A stretch of DNA of 64,000 bases from an uncultured Agathobaculum sp. (GTDB lineage Bacteria; Bacillota; Clostridia; Oscillospirales; Butyricicoccaceae), in the NCBI RefSeq assembly GCF_944380985.1, contig NZ_CALWJJ010000002.1, positions 186,001-250,000 of the forward strand. Direction: 5' to 3'. The notes under the pieces are model-generated. The model saw only the letters and a program-made list of their open reading frames with translations, did not search any database and was not told the DNA's origin. This document shows, one piece after another, positions 15,769 to 25,718 of the stretch (position 1 is its first letter; each line of letters starts with the position of its first letter). The position numbers and the translations under genes are program-made.

Positions 15769-16794
15769 ATGAAGACGAATATTCTTTATCCACAGCAGGA
15801 TAAAAATGCGGTAAAAACCGCGGCCGAGCTGATTTTGCAGGGAGAAGTAGTGGGCATGCCCACAGAAACCGTGTATGGGCTGGCGGCCAATGCCCTCGAT
15901 GGGAGCGCGGTGGCAAAAATATTCCACGCAAAAGGGCGGCCGCAGGATAACCCGCTGATCGTCCATATTGCGGATTTTGATCAAATCTATGAGCTGTGCC
16001 CGGCCGTTCCGCCGCAGGCAAAAATGCTCGCCGAGGCGTTCTGGCCCGGACCGCTGACCATGATCGTGCCTAAGAACAGCCGCATTCCGGATGAGGTTTC
16101 GTGCGGGCTGGATACGGTCGGCATCCGCCTGCCTGCGCATCCGCTCGCGCGCGATTTGATCCGCGTAGCAGGCGTGCCGCTGGCAGCGCCCAGTGCGAAC
16201 ACTTCGGGCAGGCCGTCGACCACTACGGCCGAACATGTGCTGCGCGACATGGAGGGCAAAATCCCTGCGATTTTGGACGGCGGTCCGTGCGGCGTCGGGG
16301 TGGAGTCTACGGTTGTGACGCTCGCGCTCGATCCACCGCGCCTGCTGCGGCCGGGTGGCGTGACGCTCGAGCAGCTCCGTCGCGTGCTGGGCAAGGTTGA
16401 GGTCGACCGCGCGCTGTTTGAAGCGATCGGGGAGGACGCCAGGGTGTCTGCTCCGGGCATGAAGTACCGGCATTATGCGCCCAAAGCGCCGGTGACGGTC
16501 GTGTGCGGCAACCCGCAAAAGACGGCCGAATATATCAAGCAGCACGTCGGAAACGCCGACGGCGTGCTGTGTTTTGACGAATACCGGGCGTGTTTCCCGG
16601 GCTGTGTTGTCGAGTGCTTTGGCGCGCAGACCGATCTTGCTGCGCAGGCGCGCGAGGTGTTTGACCGTCTGCGCGCGTTTGACGATGCAGACGTTCGGTG
16701 GATTTGGGCGCAGTGCCCCTCGGACGAGGGGCTGGGGTTGGCAATAGCCAACCGGATCAAGAAAGCCGCCGGGTTTGCAGTGGTAGAGGTTTAA
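15769..16794 (+). CDS. ywlC: Threonylcarbamoyl-AMP synthase (Sua5/YwlC)
   Basis: It makes threonylcarbamoyl-AMP from threonine, bicarbonate and ATP, the first step toward the t6A base in ANN-reading tRNAs. The N-terminal YrdC domain shows PTETVYGLAANA, KGRPQDNPLIVHI, FWPGPLTMIV, GIRLPAHPLA and APSANTSGRPSTT. The 341-residue length and the C-terminal Rossmann-like part after KYRHYAPKAPV mark the long Sua5 type rather than the short TsaC. The ribosome site is weak (AGAAG well upstream of ATG). Confidence 0.95.
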   Translation: MKTNILYPQQDKNAVKTAAELILQGEVVGMPTETVYGLAANALDGSAVAKIFHAKGRPQDNPLIVHIADFDQIYELCPAVPPQAKMLAEAFWPGPLTMIVPKNSRIPDEVSCGLDTVGIRLPAHPLARDLIRVAGVPLAAPSANTSGRPSTTTAEHVLRDMEGKIPAILDGGPCGVGVESTVVTLALDPPRLLRPGGVTLEQLRRVLGKVEVDRALFEAIGEDARVSAPGMKYRHYAPKAPVTVVCGNPQKTAEYIKQHVGNADGVLCFDEYRACFPGCVVECFGAQTDLAAQAREVFDRLRAFDDADVRWIWAQCPSDEGLGLAIANRIKKAAGFAVVEV

Positions 16795-16921
16795 GCGAAG
16801 GGCGCGCACCGGACGGGGCAATCCTGGCGTCAAAGGAGAACTTCGCCTTCGGAAGTGGTGGGGCGAACAGGTGTTTCTTGCGCACAGGCGGCGGGAATAT
16901 CCGACCAAAGGATGTGGTACA

Positions 16922-17512
16922 ATGAAAATCATCGGCCTGACCGGTGGCAGCGGCACGGGTAAGGGAACGGTAGCTACGCGCATGCGCGAGCTTGGCGCGG
17001 GCTGGGTGGACGCCGACGCGGTGTACCACCGCCTGTGTACGGCAGACCACGGCATGCTCGCCGCGTTGGATGCGGCGTTTGGCGGCGTGATAGACCAAAC
17101 AGGCGCGCTCGACCGCCCAAAGCTCGCGGCGATTGTGTTCTCCGACCCGGACAAGCTCGCACAGCTAAACGAGATCACTCTTCCTTATATACGCGTCGCT
17201 TCGCTTTCGGCGATAGAGGCGCAGGCCGACCGGCCAATCGTGCTCTACGATGCGCCGACCCTGTTTGAAGTAGGGGCGGACGATTTGTGTGAAAAAACAA
17301 TCGGCGTGCTGGCGCATCCAGAGACCCGTGTGCGCCGCATAATGGCGCGGGATAAGCTGAGCGAGCAGGCGGCGCGCGCGCGCATTCTTGCTCAGCCAGA
17401 CGACACCTTTTACCGCGCCAAATGCGACTATATTCTCGAAAATAACGGCGATCTGGCCGCATTATGGCGGCAAACCGACGCCTTATATCATATTTTGAGC
17501 AAAGGGGAATGA
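16922..17512 (+). CDS. coaE: Dephospho-CoA kinase
   Basis: It phosphorylates dephospho-CoA to CoA, the last step of coenzyme A synthesis. The 196-residue protein starts MKIIGLTGGSGTGKGTVA, the P-loop of the family, with the DADAVYHRL strand and the lid region RVRRIMARDKLSEQAA. The start at 16922 follows AAAGGA; the upstream frame has no family sequence. Its TGA ends 2 nt before the next ATG. Confidence 0.94.
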   Translation: MKIIGLTGGSGTGKGTVATRMRELGAGWVDADAVYHRLCTADHGMLAALDAAFGGVIDQTGALDRPKLAAIVFSDPDKLAQLNEITLPYIRVASLSAIEAQADRPIVLYDAPTLFEVGADDLCEKTIGVLAHPETRVRRIMARDKLSEQAARARILAQPDDTFYRAKCDYILENNGDLAALWRQTDALYHILSKGE

Positions 17513-17514
17513 CA

Positions 17515-18909
17515 ATGACTTCGGAACAGTTGTTTTATGACAAGAAAACCGGTTTTGACAAGCTGACCGGCAGCGATAAGAAAAATATGCAGACTTATGC
17601 CGAAAGCTACAAGCAATTTCTTAATGAGGCTAAGACCGAGCGCGACGCAGTAAAGGAAATGGTACGCCTGGCCGAGAAAAAGGGTTTTCGCGCGTGGGCG
17701 CGGGGCGAAGCGCTCAAGCCAGGCGACAAGATCTACCAGGTCAACCGCGGCAAGGGCATCATGCTTGCGGTGATCGGCAAACAGCCGCTTGATAAAGGCA
17801 TCCGGCTGACAGCCGCCCATCTGGATGCGCCGCGTGTCGACATCCGCACCGTGCCGCTCTATGAGGACAGCGGTATGGCCTATTTTAAAACGCACTACTA
17901 CGGCGGTATTAAAAAATACCAATGGACTGCCATCCCGCTCGAGCTGCGCGGCGTAGTCTGCGTGTGCACGGGCGGACAGGTCAAGAAGGTTGAGGTGCGC
18001 GTCGGCGATAAGCCGGACGACCCCAAGTTCGTTATCACCGACCTGCTGCCGCACCTTGCCTCTGAGCAGATGGTCAAAAAAGCGACCGAGATCATCAAGG
18101 GCGAGGGCATGAACGTGCTGATCGGCTCGGTGCCGAGCGAAACGGAGGACGAAAAATGCAGCGAAAAGATTAAGCTCGCGGTAATGGAGCACCTGAACCG
18201 GAAATATGGCATGGTGGAGGCTGATTTCCTGTCCGCCGAGCTGTGCTGCGTGCCCGCTTTTCCGGCGTGCGACATCGGCTTTGACCGCTCATTTGTCGGT
18301 GCATACGGGCATGACGATCGCGTCTGCTCGTATACCGCGGCAACCGCACTGTTCGATTTGAGAGCCGCGCCCGCACACACCTGCGTCTGCCTGCTGGTGG
18401 ACAAGGAGGAGACCGGATCGGACGGCGTGACCGGCATGCAGTCGCGCGCGTTTGACACCTTTATGGCCGACCTGTGCCGTACACAGGATGTGCTGCCTGA
18501 GGCATGCTATGAGAACTCGGTATGCTTGTCTGCGGACGTGTGTAACGCCTTTGACCCCAACTTCCCCGAGGTATCTGAAAAACGCAACGACGCAAGGGTC
18601 AACTGCGGTTTTACGCTGGTCAAGTATACGGGTGCGCGCGGCAAGTCCGGCACCTCGGAGGCAACCGCCGAACTGATGGCGCGCATCCGCTGCATCTTTG
18701 ATAAGGCGGGCGTTGTCTGGCAGACCGGCCAGCTCGGCAAGGTAGATCAGGGCGGCGGCGGCACGGTGGCGATGTATCTTGCCAACCGCAATATCGACAC
18801 CGTGGATGCGGGCGTACCTGTGCTCTCGATGCACTCGCCGTTCGAGCTTATCGCCAAGCTTGATCTGTATATGGCATATAAGGGCTTTGGCGCGTTCTAT
18901 AAGGATTGA
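17515..18909 (+). CDS. M18 family zinc aminopeptidase
   Basis: A 464-residue dizinc aminopeptidase of the M18 (ApeA/ApeB, yeast aminopeptidase I) family that trims N-terminal residues from peptides in the cytoplasm. Family marks are TAAHLDAPRVDIR (first metal His and Asp), AYGHDDRVCSYTAA, VDKEETGSDGVTGMQS (catalytic Glu pair) and SMHSPFELIAKLD (last metal His). I chose the ATG at 17515 because AAAGGGG ends 7 nt upstream; the ATG at 17509 is too close to it. It nearly abuts coaE. Confidence 0.92.
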   Translation: MTSEQLFYDKKTGFDKLTGSDKKNMQTYAESYKQFLNEAKTERDAVKEMVRLAEKKGFRAWARGEALKPGDKIYQVNRGKGIMLAVIGKQPLDKGIRLTAAHLDAPRVDIRTVPLYEDSGMAYFKTHYYGGIKKYQWTAIPLELRGVVCVCTGGQVKKVEVRVGDKPDDPKFVITDLLPHLASEQMVKKATEIIKGEGMNVLIGSVPSETEDEKCSEKIKLAVMEHLNRKYGMVEADFLSAELCCVPAFPACDIGFDRSFVGAYGHDDRVCSYTAATALFDLRAAPAHTCVCLLVDKEETGSDGVTGMQSRAFDTFMADLCRTQDVLPEACYENSVCLSADVCNAFDPNFPEVSEKRNDARVNCGFTLVKYTGARGKSGTSEATAELMARIRCIFDKAGVVWQTGQLGKVDQGGGGTVAMYLANRNIDTVDAGVPVLSMHSPFELIAKLDLYMAYKGFGAFYKD

Positions 18910-18949
18910 CACCGGCCGACGCTCTGCTGGACATGATAAGAGCACACGA

Positions 18950-18980
18950 AAAAAAGACGCTTTTGAAAGCGTCCTTTTTG
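18950..18980. terminator. Bidirectional terminator between the aminopeptidase and sensor genes
   Basis: AAAAAGACGCTT pairs with AAGCGTCCTTTTT; it serves convergent genes on both sides. Confidence 0.8.
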
Positions 18981-18992
18981 GTTTTCTGCGGC

Positions 18993-20075
18993 TCACTCAA
19001 AAACCGAAAACTCAACCTCTTCAAGCGTATAGCCGTCCTCAAGGATCATTGGCGTGCACAGGTTGTGATCGGCAAGTGAATCGGGCAAATGGGCAAGGCT
19101 GAAATGCAGCGTGCTGCCGCCGCCCTCCCGCGGCGAGAGCAGCAGGCTGCCGCCGTGCAGCTGTGCGATGCGCTGAGCCAACGGCAGACCGAGCCCCAGG
19201 GGCGCGCCCTGTCGGGCAAGGGTGAGATAATCCTCCAGCGAGACAGTGCGCTGCCAGCCAGTTAGCAGCGATTCGAAGGTATCGGCGTCCAGCCCGGGGC
19301 CGCGGTCCGCGACCGAAATGGTGAAGAAAGCGCCGTCGTCGTGCAGTGCGACGGAAATGTCCCCGTCCACGGGCGTGACACGCTGCGCGTTAGACAGCAG
19401 ATTGTAAAGCGCGGTGCGGATGAGCTGCGGCTCGACCAGCGCCTCGCAGGGCGCGCACGCGGCAAATGTGATGGTTTTGGTGCCCCTTTGCGGCCCGTTT
19501 TCCAGCGCGGCCTGCACAGCGTCGCGGCAGATCACCGCGAGATCGACATGATGCAGGCGCAGCTGCTCGGTCAACGGGGGATCGTGCAGAAAATCCGAAT
19601 GGGTCAGCAGGCGGTACAGCCGCAGACACTGCCGCCGCAGGTGCGCGGCAAGCGCAGGATCGTCCACCTGCTCGGCATCCGCCAGTAGCGCGCCCAGATA
19701 CTGCACGCTTTTGGCGTGCAGTACACGCAGGCTGCCGTCATATGCAGCGTGGTCCTCGCGTACAAAGGCGATCAGCGCACCCTCCCGGTGGGGCACCATC
19801 TCGAGCCGGTAGCGCACGCCGTCAAGCTCCTCATAGACGGTACGCGCCTGCCGGTCAGCAATGCAGCCGCGCAATGCGGCGGCCGCCGCCTCGTCTAGCA
19901 GCTGATCGATACGCTCGAGCGGGCGCAGACGGATCAGCTGCCGGGCAGTGTCATTGCAGTTTTCAATATGCAGAGACGGCCCCACAGTAACCAGCGCCGC
20001 ATCCTGCAACGAGGAGCGCGCAAGCAGCTGACGCAGCGCGCCCTCCTCCAGGTGCTCGAAAAATGATTCGTTCAT
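18993..20075 (-). CDS. Soluble histidine-kinase-like sensor, orphan
   Basis: 360 residues and no membrane segment. The N-terminal half resembles a PAS-like sensor (SLHIENCNDTARQLI, MVPHREGALIAFVRED). A dimerisation-type helix contains LHAKSVQYLGALLADAEQ, where the His could be the phosphorylated residue but is not in a standard H-box. The C-terminal HATPase domain is clear: NLLSNAQRVTP (N box), SVADRGPGLDADTF (G1) and GAPLGLGLPLAQRIAQLHGG (G2). There is no response regulator beside it. GGAGG precedes the ATG at 20075. A protein-protein partner or distant regulator is likely. Confidence 0.75.
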   Translation of the reverse strand: MNESFFEHLEEGALRQLLARSSLQDAALVTVGPSLHIENCNDTARQLIRLRPLERIDQLLDEAAAAALRGCIADRQARTVYEELDGVRYRLEMVPHREGALIAFVREDHAAYDGSLRVLHAKSVQYLGALLADAEQVDDPALAAHLRRQCLRLYRLLTHSDFLHDPPLTEQLRLHHVDLAVICRDAVQAALENGPQRGTKTITFAACAPCEALVEPQLIRTALYNLLSNAQRVTPVDGDISVALHDDGAFFTISVADRGPGLDADTFESLLTGWQRTVSLEDYLTLARQGAPLGLGLPLAQRIAQLHGGSLLLSPREGGGSTLHFSLAHLPDSLADHNLCTPMILEDGYTLEEVEFSVFE

Positions 20076-20173
20076 CCCTATCCTCCAAAAATGCATGCCA
20101 GCGCCGGGCTTTCTGTCTTTGCAGGTATAACGCCTGCCCCGGGCTGAAATACTATATTTTGTGTGATGTGTTT

Positions 20174-20203
20174 ATTATACCACCAGAGGCAAAGGCATTG
20201 CAA
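20174..20203 (-). promoter_or_regulatory. Promoter of the orphan sensor gene
   Basis: On the minus strand TTGCAA, an 18-bp spacer ending TGG, then TATAAT. Confidence 0.65.
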
Positions 20204-20259
20204 AGAAAAATATACAAAAAGCCCAACGCTAGTGACAAAAAATTCACAGATATTACACC

Positions 20260-20289
20260 TTGCGGCAGCCCTGCCAAGTAGTGTATAAT
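20260..20289 (+). promoter_or_regulatory. Promoter of gapA
   Basis: TTGCGG, an 18-bp spacer ending GTG, then TATAAT, with a start about 50 nt ahead of the gene. Confidence 0.7.
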
Positions 20290-20346
20290 AAGACCATCGA
20301 CAGAGAACTTGATTAAACATTTAAGCACTGAGGAGGAAACTTGTAA

Positions 20347-21375
<1,029 letters not shown>

Positions 21376-21407
21376 GCTCTTTTCTGTGCTCTGAACGAGT
21401 GAAATCA

Positions 21408-21441
21408 CACCTCTTTCCGCAAAGCGGAAAGAGGTGTTTTT
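21408..21441 (+). terminator. Terminator of gapA
   Basis: A perfect 13-bp stem (CACCTCTTTCCGC with GCGGAAAGAGGTG) around AAA, followed by TTTTT. Confidence 0.95.
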
Positions 21442-21537
21442 ACATTCCGCGACCATCCGGCCTATCCGGCAGAGAGAGCGCCGGGGGCGAGCGCTGTTCC
21501 CGCTTGCATAAAAACACAGAAAGGGAGAATACTGCAA

Positions 21538-22401
21538 ATGCAACGAGCCAAAACGGTGCGCACGCTGCCAGTGCTGCTGCTTGTTCTGCTGCTGGCGGGC
21601 TGTGCACTGCTGCGACCGCAGCCATCCATATCGCTTAGCGAGGTGCCCGCGTTTGACGGCGCGGCCTATGTGGAAATTGACGGCAACCAGCCATCCTTTA
21701 CCGAGGAGGATTATTCCACCGACCCTTTTGAGCAATATGCGCCGCTCGATCTGCTCGGGCGGTGCGGCACGGCCTACGCCTGCATTTCCGCCGAGCTGAT
21801 GCCCGAAGAAGAGCGCGGCTCGATCGGGCAAGTCAAGCCGTCTGGCTGGCAGACGATCAGATACGACTTTGTCGACGGAAAATACCTGTACAACCGCTGC
21901 CATCTGATCGGTTACCAGTTGACCGGGGAGAATGCCAACGAACGCAATCTGATCACGGGCACACGGTATCTCAACACAGAGGGCATGCTGCCGTTTGAAA
22001 ACATGGTGGCGGATTATATCAGGCAAACCGGTAACCACGTGCTGTACCGTGTAACGCCGGTGTTTGAAGGGAATAATCTGGTTGCCTCTGGCGTACAGCT
22101 TGAGGGGTGGTCAGTCGAGGACGAGGGCGATGGGATCTGTTTTAACGTCTACTGCTACAATGTGCAGCCCGGCGTTGTAATTGATTATGCAACTGGAGAC
22201 AGCTGCGCCGAGACTGCTGCGGTGCAAGAAGATGCAGCGCAGGGCACAGCATATGTGCTTAACACCCGCTCGAAGAAGTTCCATGTACCGGACTGCGCCA
22301 GCGTCGACGACATCAGTCCGTCCAACCGGCAAAATTACACCGGCAGCCGCGCGGCTCTGCTCGAGCAGGGCTATACCGCCTGTGGCCAGTGCGGGGAATA
22401 A
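21538..22401 (+). CDS. Secreted lipoprotein nuclease of the DNA-entry (EndA/NucA) type
   Basis: 287 residues with a lipoprotein signal (LLVLLLAGCALL, lipid on Cys22 or so). The DNA/RNA non-specific endonuclease core reads YNRCHLIGYQLTGENANERN, then LITGTRYLNTEGMLPFE; the catalytic His is in RCHLIG where DRGH is usual. The C-terminal module YVLNTRSKKFHVPDCASVDD ... GYTACGQCGE is a small Cys-containing, possibly metal-binding domain that commonly trails these nucleases in Firmicutes. It likely degrades extracellular DNA or helps uptake. GGGAG precedes the ATG. Confidence 0.88.
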   Translation: MQRAKTVRTLPVLLLVLLLAGCALLRPQPSISLSEVPAFDGAAYVEIDGNQPSFTEEDYSTDPFEQYAPLDLLGRCGTAYACISAELMPEEERGSIGQVKPSGWQTIRYDFVDGKYLYNRCHLIGYQLTGENANERNLITGTRYLNTEGMLPFENMVADYIRQTGNHVLYRVTPVFEGNNLVASGVQLEGWSVEDEGDGICFNVYCYNVQPGVVIDYATGDSCAETAAVQEDAAQGTAYVLNTRSKKFHVPDCASVDDISPSNRQNYTGSRAALLEQGYTACGQCGE

Positions 22402-22443
22402 GCGCGCCTGCGGTGCGTGCTGATGTGTACGGTGGCCCGCCGC

Positions 22444-22472
22444 TTGACTTTTATCGGTAAGATTGCTATACT
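22444..22472 (+). promoter_or_regulatory. Promoter of the T-box/cysS transcript
   Basis: TTGACT, a 17-bp spacer ending TGC, then TATACT. Confidence 0.8.
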
Positions 22473-22478
22473 AAAGGC

Positions 22479-22712
22479 AAATTCACACTGCTATTTGTGC
22501 GATGACGTGGGAAGAGTAGCCGTTTTCCGGCGCGCTTAAGAGAGAAGCCCCTTGGCTGCAAGGGCTTTGCGTGTGGGACGGTGAAAGTGCGCCCGCCGAG
22601 CATTGGGGTCAAACATCCCGCGGGTGCGCCCGTTACCGCGTTTTTGAGCGAAAAACAGGAGTGGAACCGCGGCATCATACCGCCTCTTTGGGCAAAAGAG
22701 GCGGCTTTTTTA
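22479..22712 (+). promoter_or_regulatory. T-box riboswitch ahead of cysS
   Basis: The leader has a stem I with the GGGAAGAGTAG motif near 22508-22519, a distal hairpin (AGCCCCTTGGCTGCAAGGGCT region), a GGTGAAAG segment followed by TGC at 22588-22590 (a cysteine codon in the specifier position), the T-box GGAGTGGAACCGCGG at 22658-22672, and an intrinsic terminator (CCGCCTCTTT with AAAGAGGCGG, then six Ts) at 22680-22711. Uncharged tRNA-Cys would pair at the specifier and T-box and prevent termination. The T-box and terminator are certain; the exact specifier is inferred. Confidence 0.93.
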
Positions 22713-22745
22713 TGGCAAAACAAATCCAATAAAGGAGCAATCATA

Positions 22746-24164
22746 ATGAAGCTTTTCAACACCCTGACCCGCCAGAAAGAGGAGTTTGTTCCAATCACAC
22801 CGGGCGAGGTCAAAATGTATTCCTGCGGCCCGACGGTATATAATTATTTCCACGTCGGTAACGCGCGTCCGTTCATCGTGTTCGACCTGCTGCGCCGCTA
22901 TTTTGAGTATCGCGGCTATAAGGTGCAGTTCGTGCAGAATTTTACCGACATTGATGATAAGGTGATCGGCAAGGCAAACGAGGAGGGTGTCACCTATGAC
23001 GTGATTGCCGATCGCTATATCGAGGAGTACTTTGTCGACGCCGAAGGGCTTGGCATAGGCCGTGCCACCGTCCATCCCCGTGCAACCGAGACGATGGACG
23101 CGATCATCGACATCGTGCAGAAGCTGCTCTCAAGCGGCCATGCCTATGTTGCGCCAAACGGCGACGTATACTTCCGTACAGCGTCCGACCCGGACTACGG
23201 CAAGTTGTGCCACCAGCCGATGGAGGATCTGCAAGCTGGCGCACGCATCGCGGTTGGCGAGCAGAAAGAGGACCCGATGGACTTTGCTGTCTGGAAGGCT
23301 GCCAAGCCCGGCGAGCCTGCCTGGGATACGCCATGGGGATCAAAAGGCCGGCCTGGCTGGCACATCGAGTGCTCGGCCATGGTGAATAAATACCTTGGCC
23401 CGACGATCGATATTCACTCGGGCGGCCTCGACCTCATTTTCCCGCACCACGAAAATGAGATTGCTCAGTCCGAGTGCGCCAACGGCTGTGCGTTCGCGCA
23501 TTATTGGCTGCACAACGGGTTTTTGACAATTGACAACGAGAAGATGTCCAAGTCCAAGGGCAACTTCTTCATGGTGCGCGACGCGGCCAAGGAATTCGGG
23601 TACGAGACCATCCGCATGTTTATGCTGTCTGCGCATTATCGCACGCCGCTTAACTACTCGGCCGAGTCGCTTGAAATGAATAAGGCGGCGCTCGCCCGTC
23701 TGTACGAGGCGCGCGACAATATGGAGTTTCGAATCACCAAGGCCGCAGGCGAGACAATGACAGCCGAGGAGTCGGCCAAGATGGAGGCACTCGCAGCCTA
23801 TCGGCAGAAGTTCATCGACGCGATGGACGATGATCTCAACACCGCAGACGCGCTCTCTGCCATTTTCGAGCTGACACGCGAGATAAACGCCTATATTGGC
23901 GCGCATCAGGATGCGACAGGCGCGTTTTTGTCCGCAGCGCACGCGCTCTTTACCGAGCTGACCGGCGTGCTGAATATCGTGCAGAAGCATGAGGATGCCG
24001 CGGCCGACCCGGACGCAGACAAGATCGAGGCGCTGATCGCGCAGCGTGCGGCCGCTAAGAAAGAGAAAAACTTCGCCGAGGCAGACCGCATTCGCGATGA
24101 GCTTGCCGCGATGGGCGTGACGATCAAGGATACCCGTCAGGGCACCCAGTGGAGCCGTGCGTAA
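22746..24164 (+). CDS. cysS: Cysteinyl-tRNA synthetase
   Basis: It charges tRNA-Cys with cysteine. The 472-residue class I enzyme shows the Zn-ligand Cys and HIGH region YSCGPTVYNYFHVGNARPF, the WHIECSAM and LIFPHHENEIAQSE zinc site, and KMSKSKGNFF. The start at 22746 follows AAAGGAG; the upstream in-frame stretch is T-box leader. Regulation by the T-box directly ahead is strongly implied. Confidence 0.98.
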   Translation: MKLFNTLTRQKEEFVPITPGEVKMYSCGPTVYNYFHVGNARPFIVFDLLRRYFEYRGYKVQFVQNFTDIDDKVIGKANEEGVTYDVIADRYIEEYFVDAEGLGIGRATVHPRATETMDAIIDIVQKLLSSGHAYVAPNGDVYFRTASDPDYGKLCHQPMEDLQAGARIAVGEQKEDPMDFAVWKAAKPGEPAWDTPWGSKGRPGWHIECSAMVNKYLGPTIDIHSGGLDLIFPHHENEIAQSECANGCAFAHYWLHNGFLTIDNEKMSKSKGNFFMVRDAAKEFGYETIRMFMLSAHYRTPLNYSAESLEMNKAALARLYEARDNMEFRITKAAGETMTAEESAKMEALAAYRQKFIDAMDDDLNTADALSAIFELTREINAYIGAHQDATGAFLSAAHALFTELTGVLNIVQKHEDAAADPDADKIEALIAQRAAAKKEKNFAEADRIRDELAAMGVTIKDTRQGTQWSRA

Positions 24165-24231
24165 AACGGAACGCCGCTCGCGTGCCGGCGAACAGAGCCG
24201 AAACTCTGGCCTGGCGTCCGGCACAAATATA

Positions 24232-24264
24232 AAAAACAGCTGCCCACGGGCAGCTGTTTTTCTT
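24232..24264 (+). terminator. Terminator of cysS
   Basis: AAAAACAGCTGCCC pairs with GGGCAGCTGTTTTT across a short loop. Confidence 0.93.
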
Positions 24265-24344
24265 TGAAATGTCGCGTTGGGGGATGCAGGCAGAGCTGAT
24301 TGCTTTATTCAATCGGTCAAGGACAAGTCTGTTATCAAAATAAA

Positions 24345-24374
24345 AACAAGCGCGCCGGTTTTCCGGCGCGCTTG
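24345..24374 (-). terminator. Terminator of the M16 protease gene
   Basis: On the minus strand CAAGCGCGCCGG-AAAA-CCGGCGCGCTTG, followed by TTTTTATTTT. Only about 80 bp separate it from the cysS terminator; nothing else is visible between them. Confidence 0.93.
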
Positions 24375-24394
24375 TTTGATGCGGATATGGCGCA

Positions 24395-25642
24395 CTATCC
24401 CAGCAGCGCGCGATAGGACTCCTCACGCTCAGGCTGGCCGACCACAGCGAGCGACACTTTGGAAAAGTCAAACACGCGCCGCGCAAGGTGAAGTACATCG
24501 TCCGCTGTAACCCGGTCATAGGCTGCGAGCACCTGCTCGGTTGCCAACACTTTGCCGCGCAGTAGTTCGCTGCGGCCGATGGTCATCATGCGGGTACCTG
24601 TGCTCTCAAGCCCCATGAGCAGTGTGGTTTTGACCTGCTCACGGCAGCGGGAAAGCTCGTCTGGCGTGGGGCCATCTTCGCACAACGCGCGTAGCTCGTG
24701 CACGATCAGTTCGAGCGCGCGGCGTTCGGTCTCCGCGCCAAGGCCGGTGTAGACCGATAATAGGCCGGTGTCCAGGTGGGGCGTGGTGAAGGTGTAAATC
24801 GAGTAGCACAGGCCGTTTTGCTCACGCACGCTCTGGAATAGGCGGGAGGACATGCCGCCACCCAGAATCGAGCTTAAAAGGTTCATGGTGTAACGCTCCT
24901 CGGAGAGCAGCGACACGCCGGGGAAGGACAGGCATAGATGGTTTTGCTCGATGTCCTTTTCGCGCAGCATAAGGCTGGGCTGATAAAGAGCGGGTGTAAT
25001 CTGATTGCGGCCCTCGCCCTCCATCTGGGAGAACAGGTCGGCGATGTAGTCGAGGTCTTCCTCGGTGAAATGGCCTGATACAGCAACAACGGTGTCCTGC
25101 GGCCGGTAATAGCGGTTCATGTAGTCATGCAAGGCCTCAGAGTTAATGGTTTGCAGGGTTTCGGCCGTACCGAGAATCGGCCGGCCGAGAGACGAACCCT
25201 CGTAGCACTTTTCAAACAGCTTGTCGATCGCCACGTCCTCGGGCGAGTCCTCGTACATGTCGATCTCTTCGAGCACAACGCCGCGCTCAAGCTCGATGTC
25301 CTGCTGCGCAAAGCGGGAGTGCATAAACATGTCCGCCAGAATGGAAACGCCGGTTTGCAGACGCTTGTCCAGCACTTTCATATAATAGCAGGTGCATTCT
25401 TTATCGGTGAAGGCGTTGGCCTGGCCGCCAAGCGCGTCGATGGCAATAGCGATGTGCTGGGCGGTGCGTTTTTCCGTGCCCTTGAAAATCATGTGCTCAA
25501 TAAAATGTGAGATGCCGCCGAGCGCAGCAGGCTCGTACCGGCTGCCGTTGCCGACCCATATGCCGACCGACGCGGTGCGAACCGTATCCAGCTTTTCCGA
25601 GATTAGACGCACGCCGTTTGGAAGAACACGTTTGATATACAT
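24395..25642 (-). CDS. M16 family zinc peptidase (processing-peptidase-like)
   Basis: A 415-residue protein of the pitrilysin/MPP family. The inverted zinc motif HFIEH is at residues 46-50 (ISHFIEHMIFKGT), with the third ligand in ERGVVLEEIDMYEDSPED near residue 125. The C-terminal half has the inactive partner-type domain (SILGGGMSSRLFQSVREQ). Bacterial relatives such as YmxG sit near dipicolinate or pnp genes; the substrates are not known. GAGG precedes the ATG. It follows the pyk-LCP unit but a terminator lies between. Confidence 0.9.
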   Translation of the reverse strand: MYIKRVLPNGVRLISEKLDTVRTASVGIWVGNGSRYEPAALGGISHFIEHMIFKGTEKRTAQHIAIAIDALGGQANAFTDKECTCYYMKVLDKRLQTGVSILADMFMHSRFAQQDIELERGVVLEEIDMYEDSPEDVAIDKLFEKCYEGSSLGRPILGTAETLQTINSEALHDYMNRYYRPQDTVVAVSGHFTEEDLDYIADLFSQMEGEGRNQITPALYQPSLMLREKDIEQNHLCLSFPGVSLLSEERYTMNLLSSILGGGMSSRLFQSVREQNGLCYSIYTFTTPHLDTGLLSVYTGLGAETERRALELIVHELRALCEDGPTPDELSRCREQVKTTLLMGLESTGTRMMTIGRSELLRGKVLATEQVLAAYDRVTADDVLHLARRVFDFSKVSLAVVGQPEREESYRALLG

Positions 25643-25669
25643 AGTGAGCCTCTTTCTTTGGTGGAATGG

Positions 25670-25696
25670 AAAAGGGGTATGATGCGGTCATACCCC
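25670..25696 (-). terminator. Terminator of the pyk-LCP operon
   Basis: On the minus strand GGGGTATGA-CCGCA-TCATACCCC followed by TTTT. Confidence 0.8.
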
Positions 25697-25718
25697 CTCT
25701 AACCGATCCGCCGGGGTT

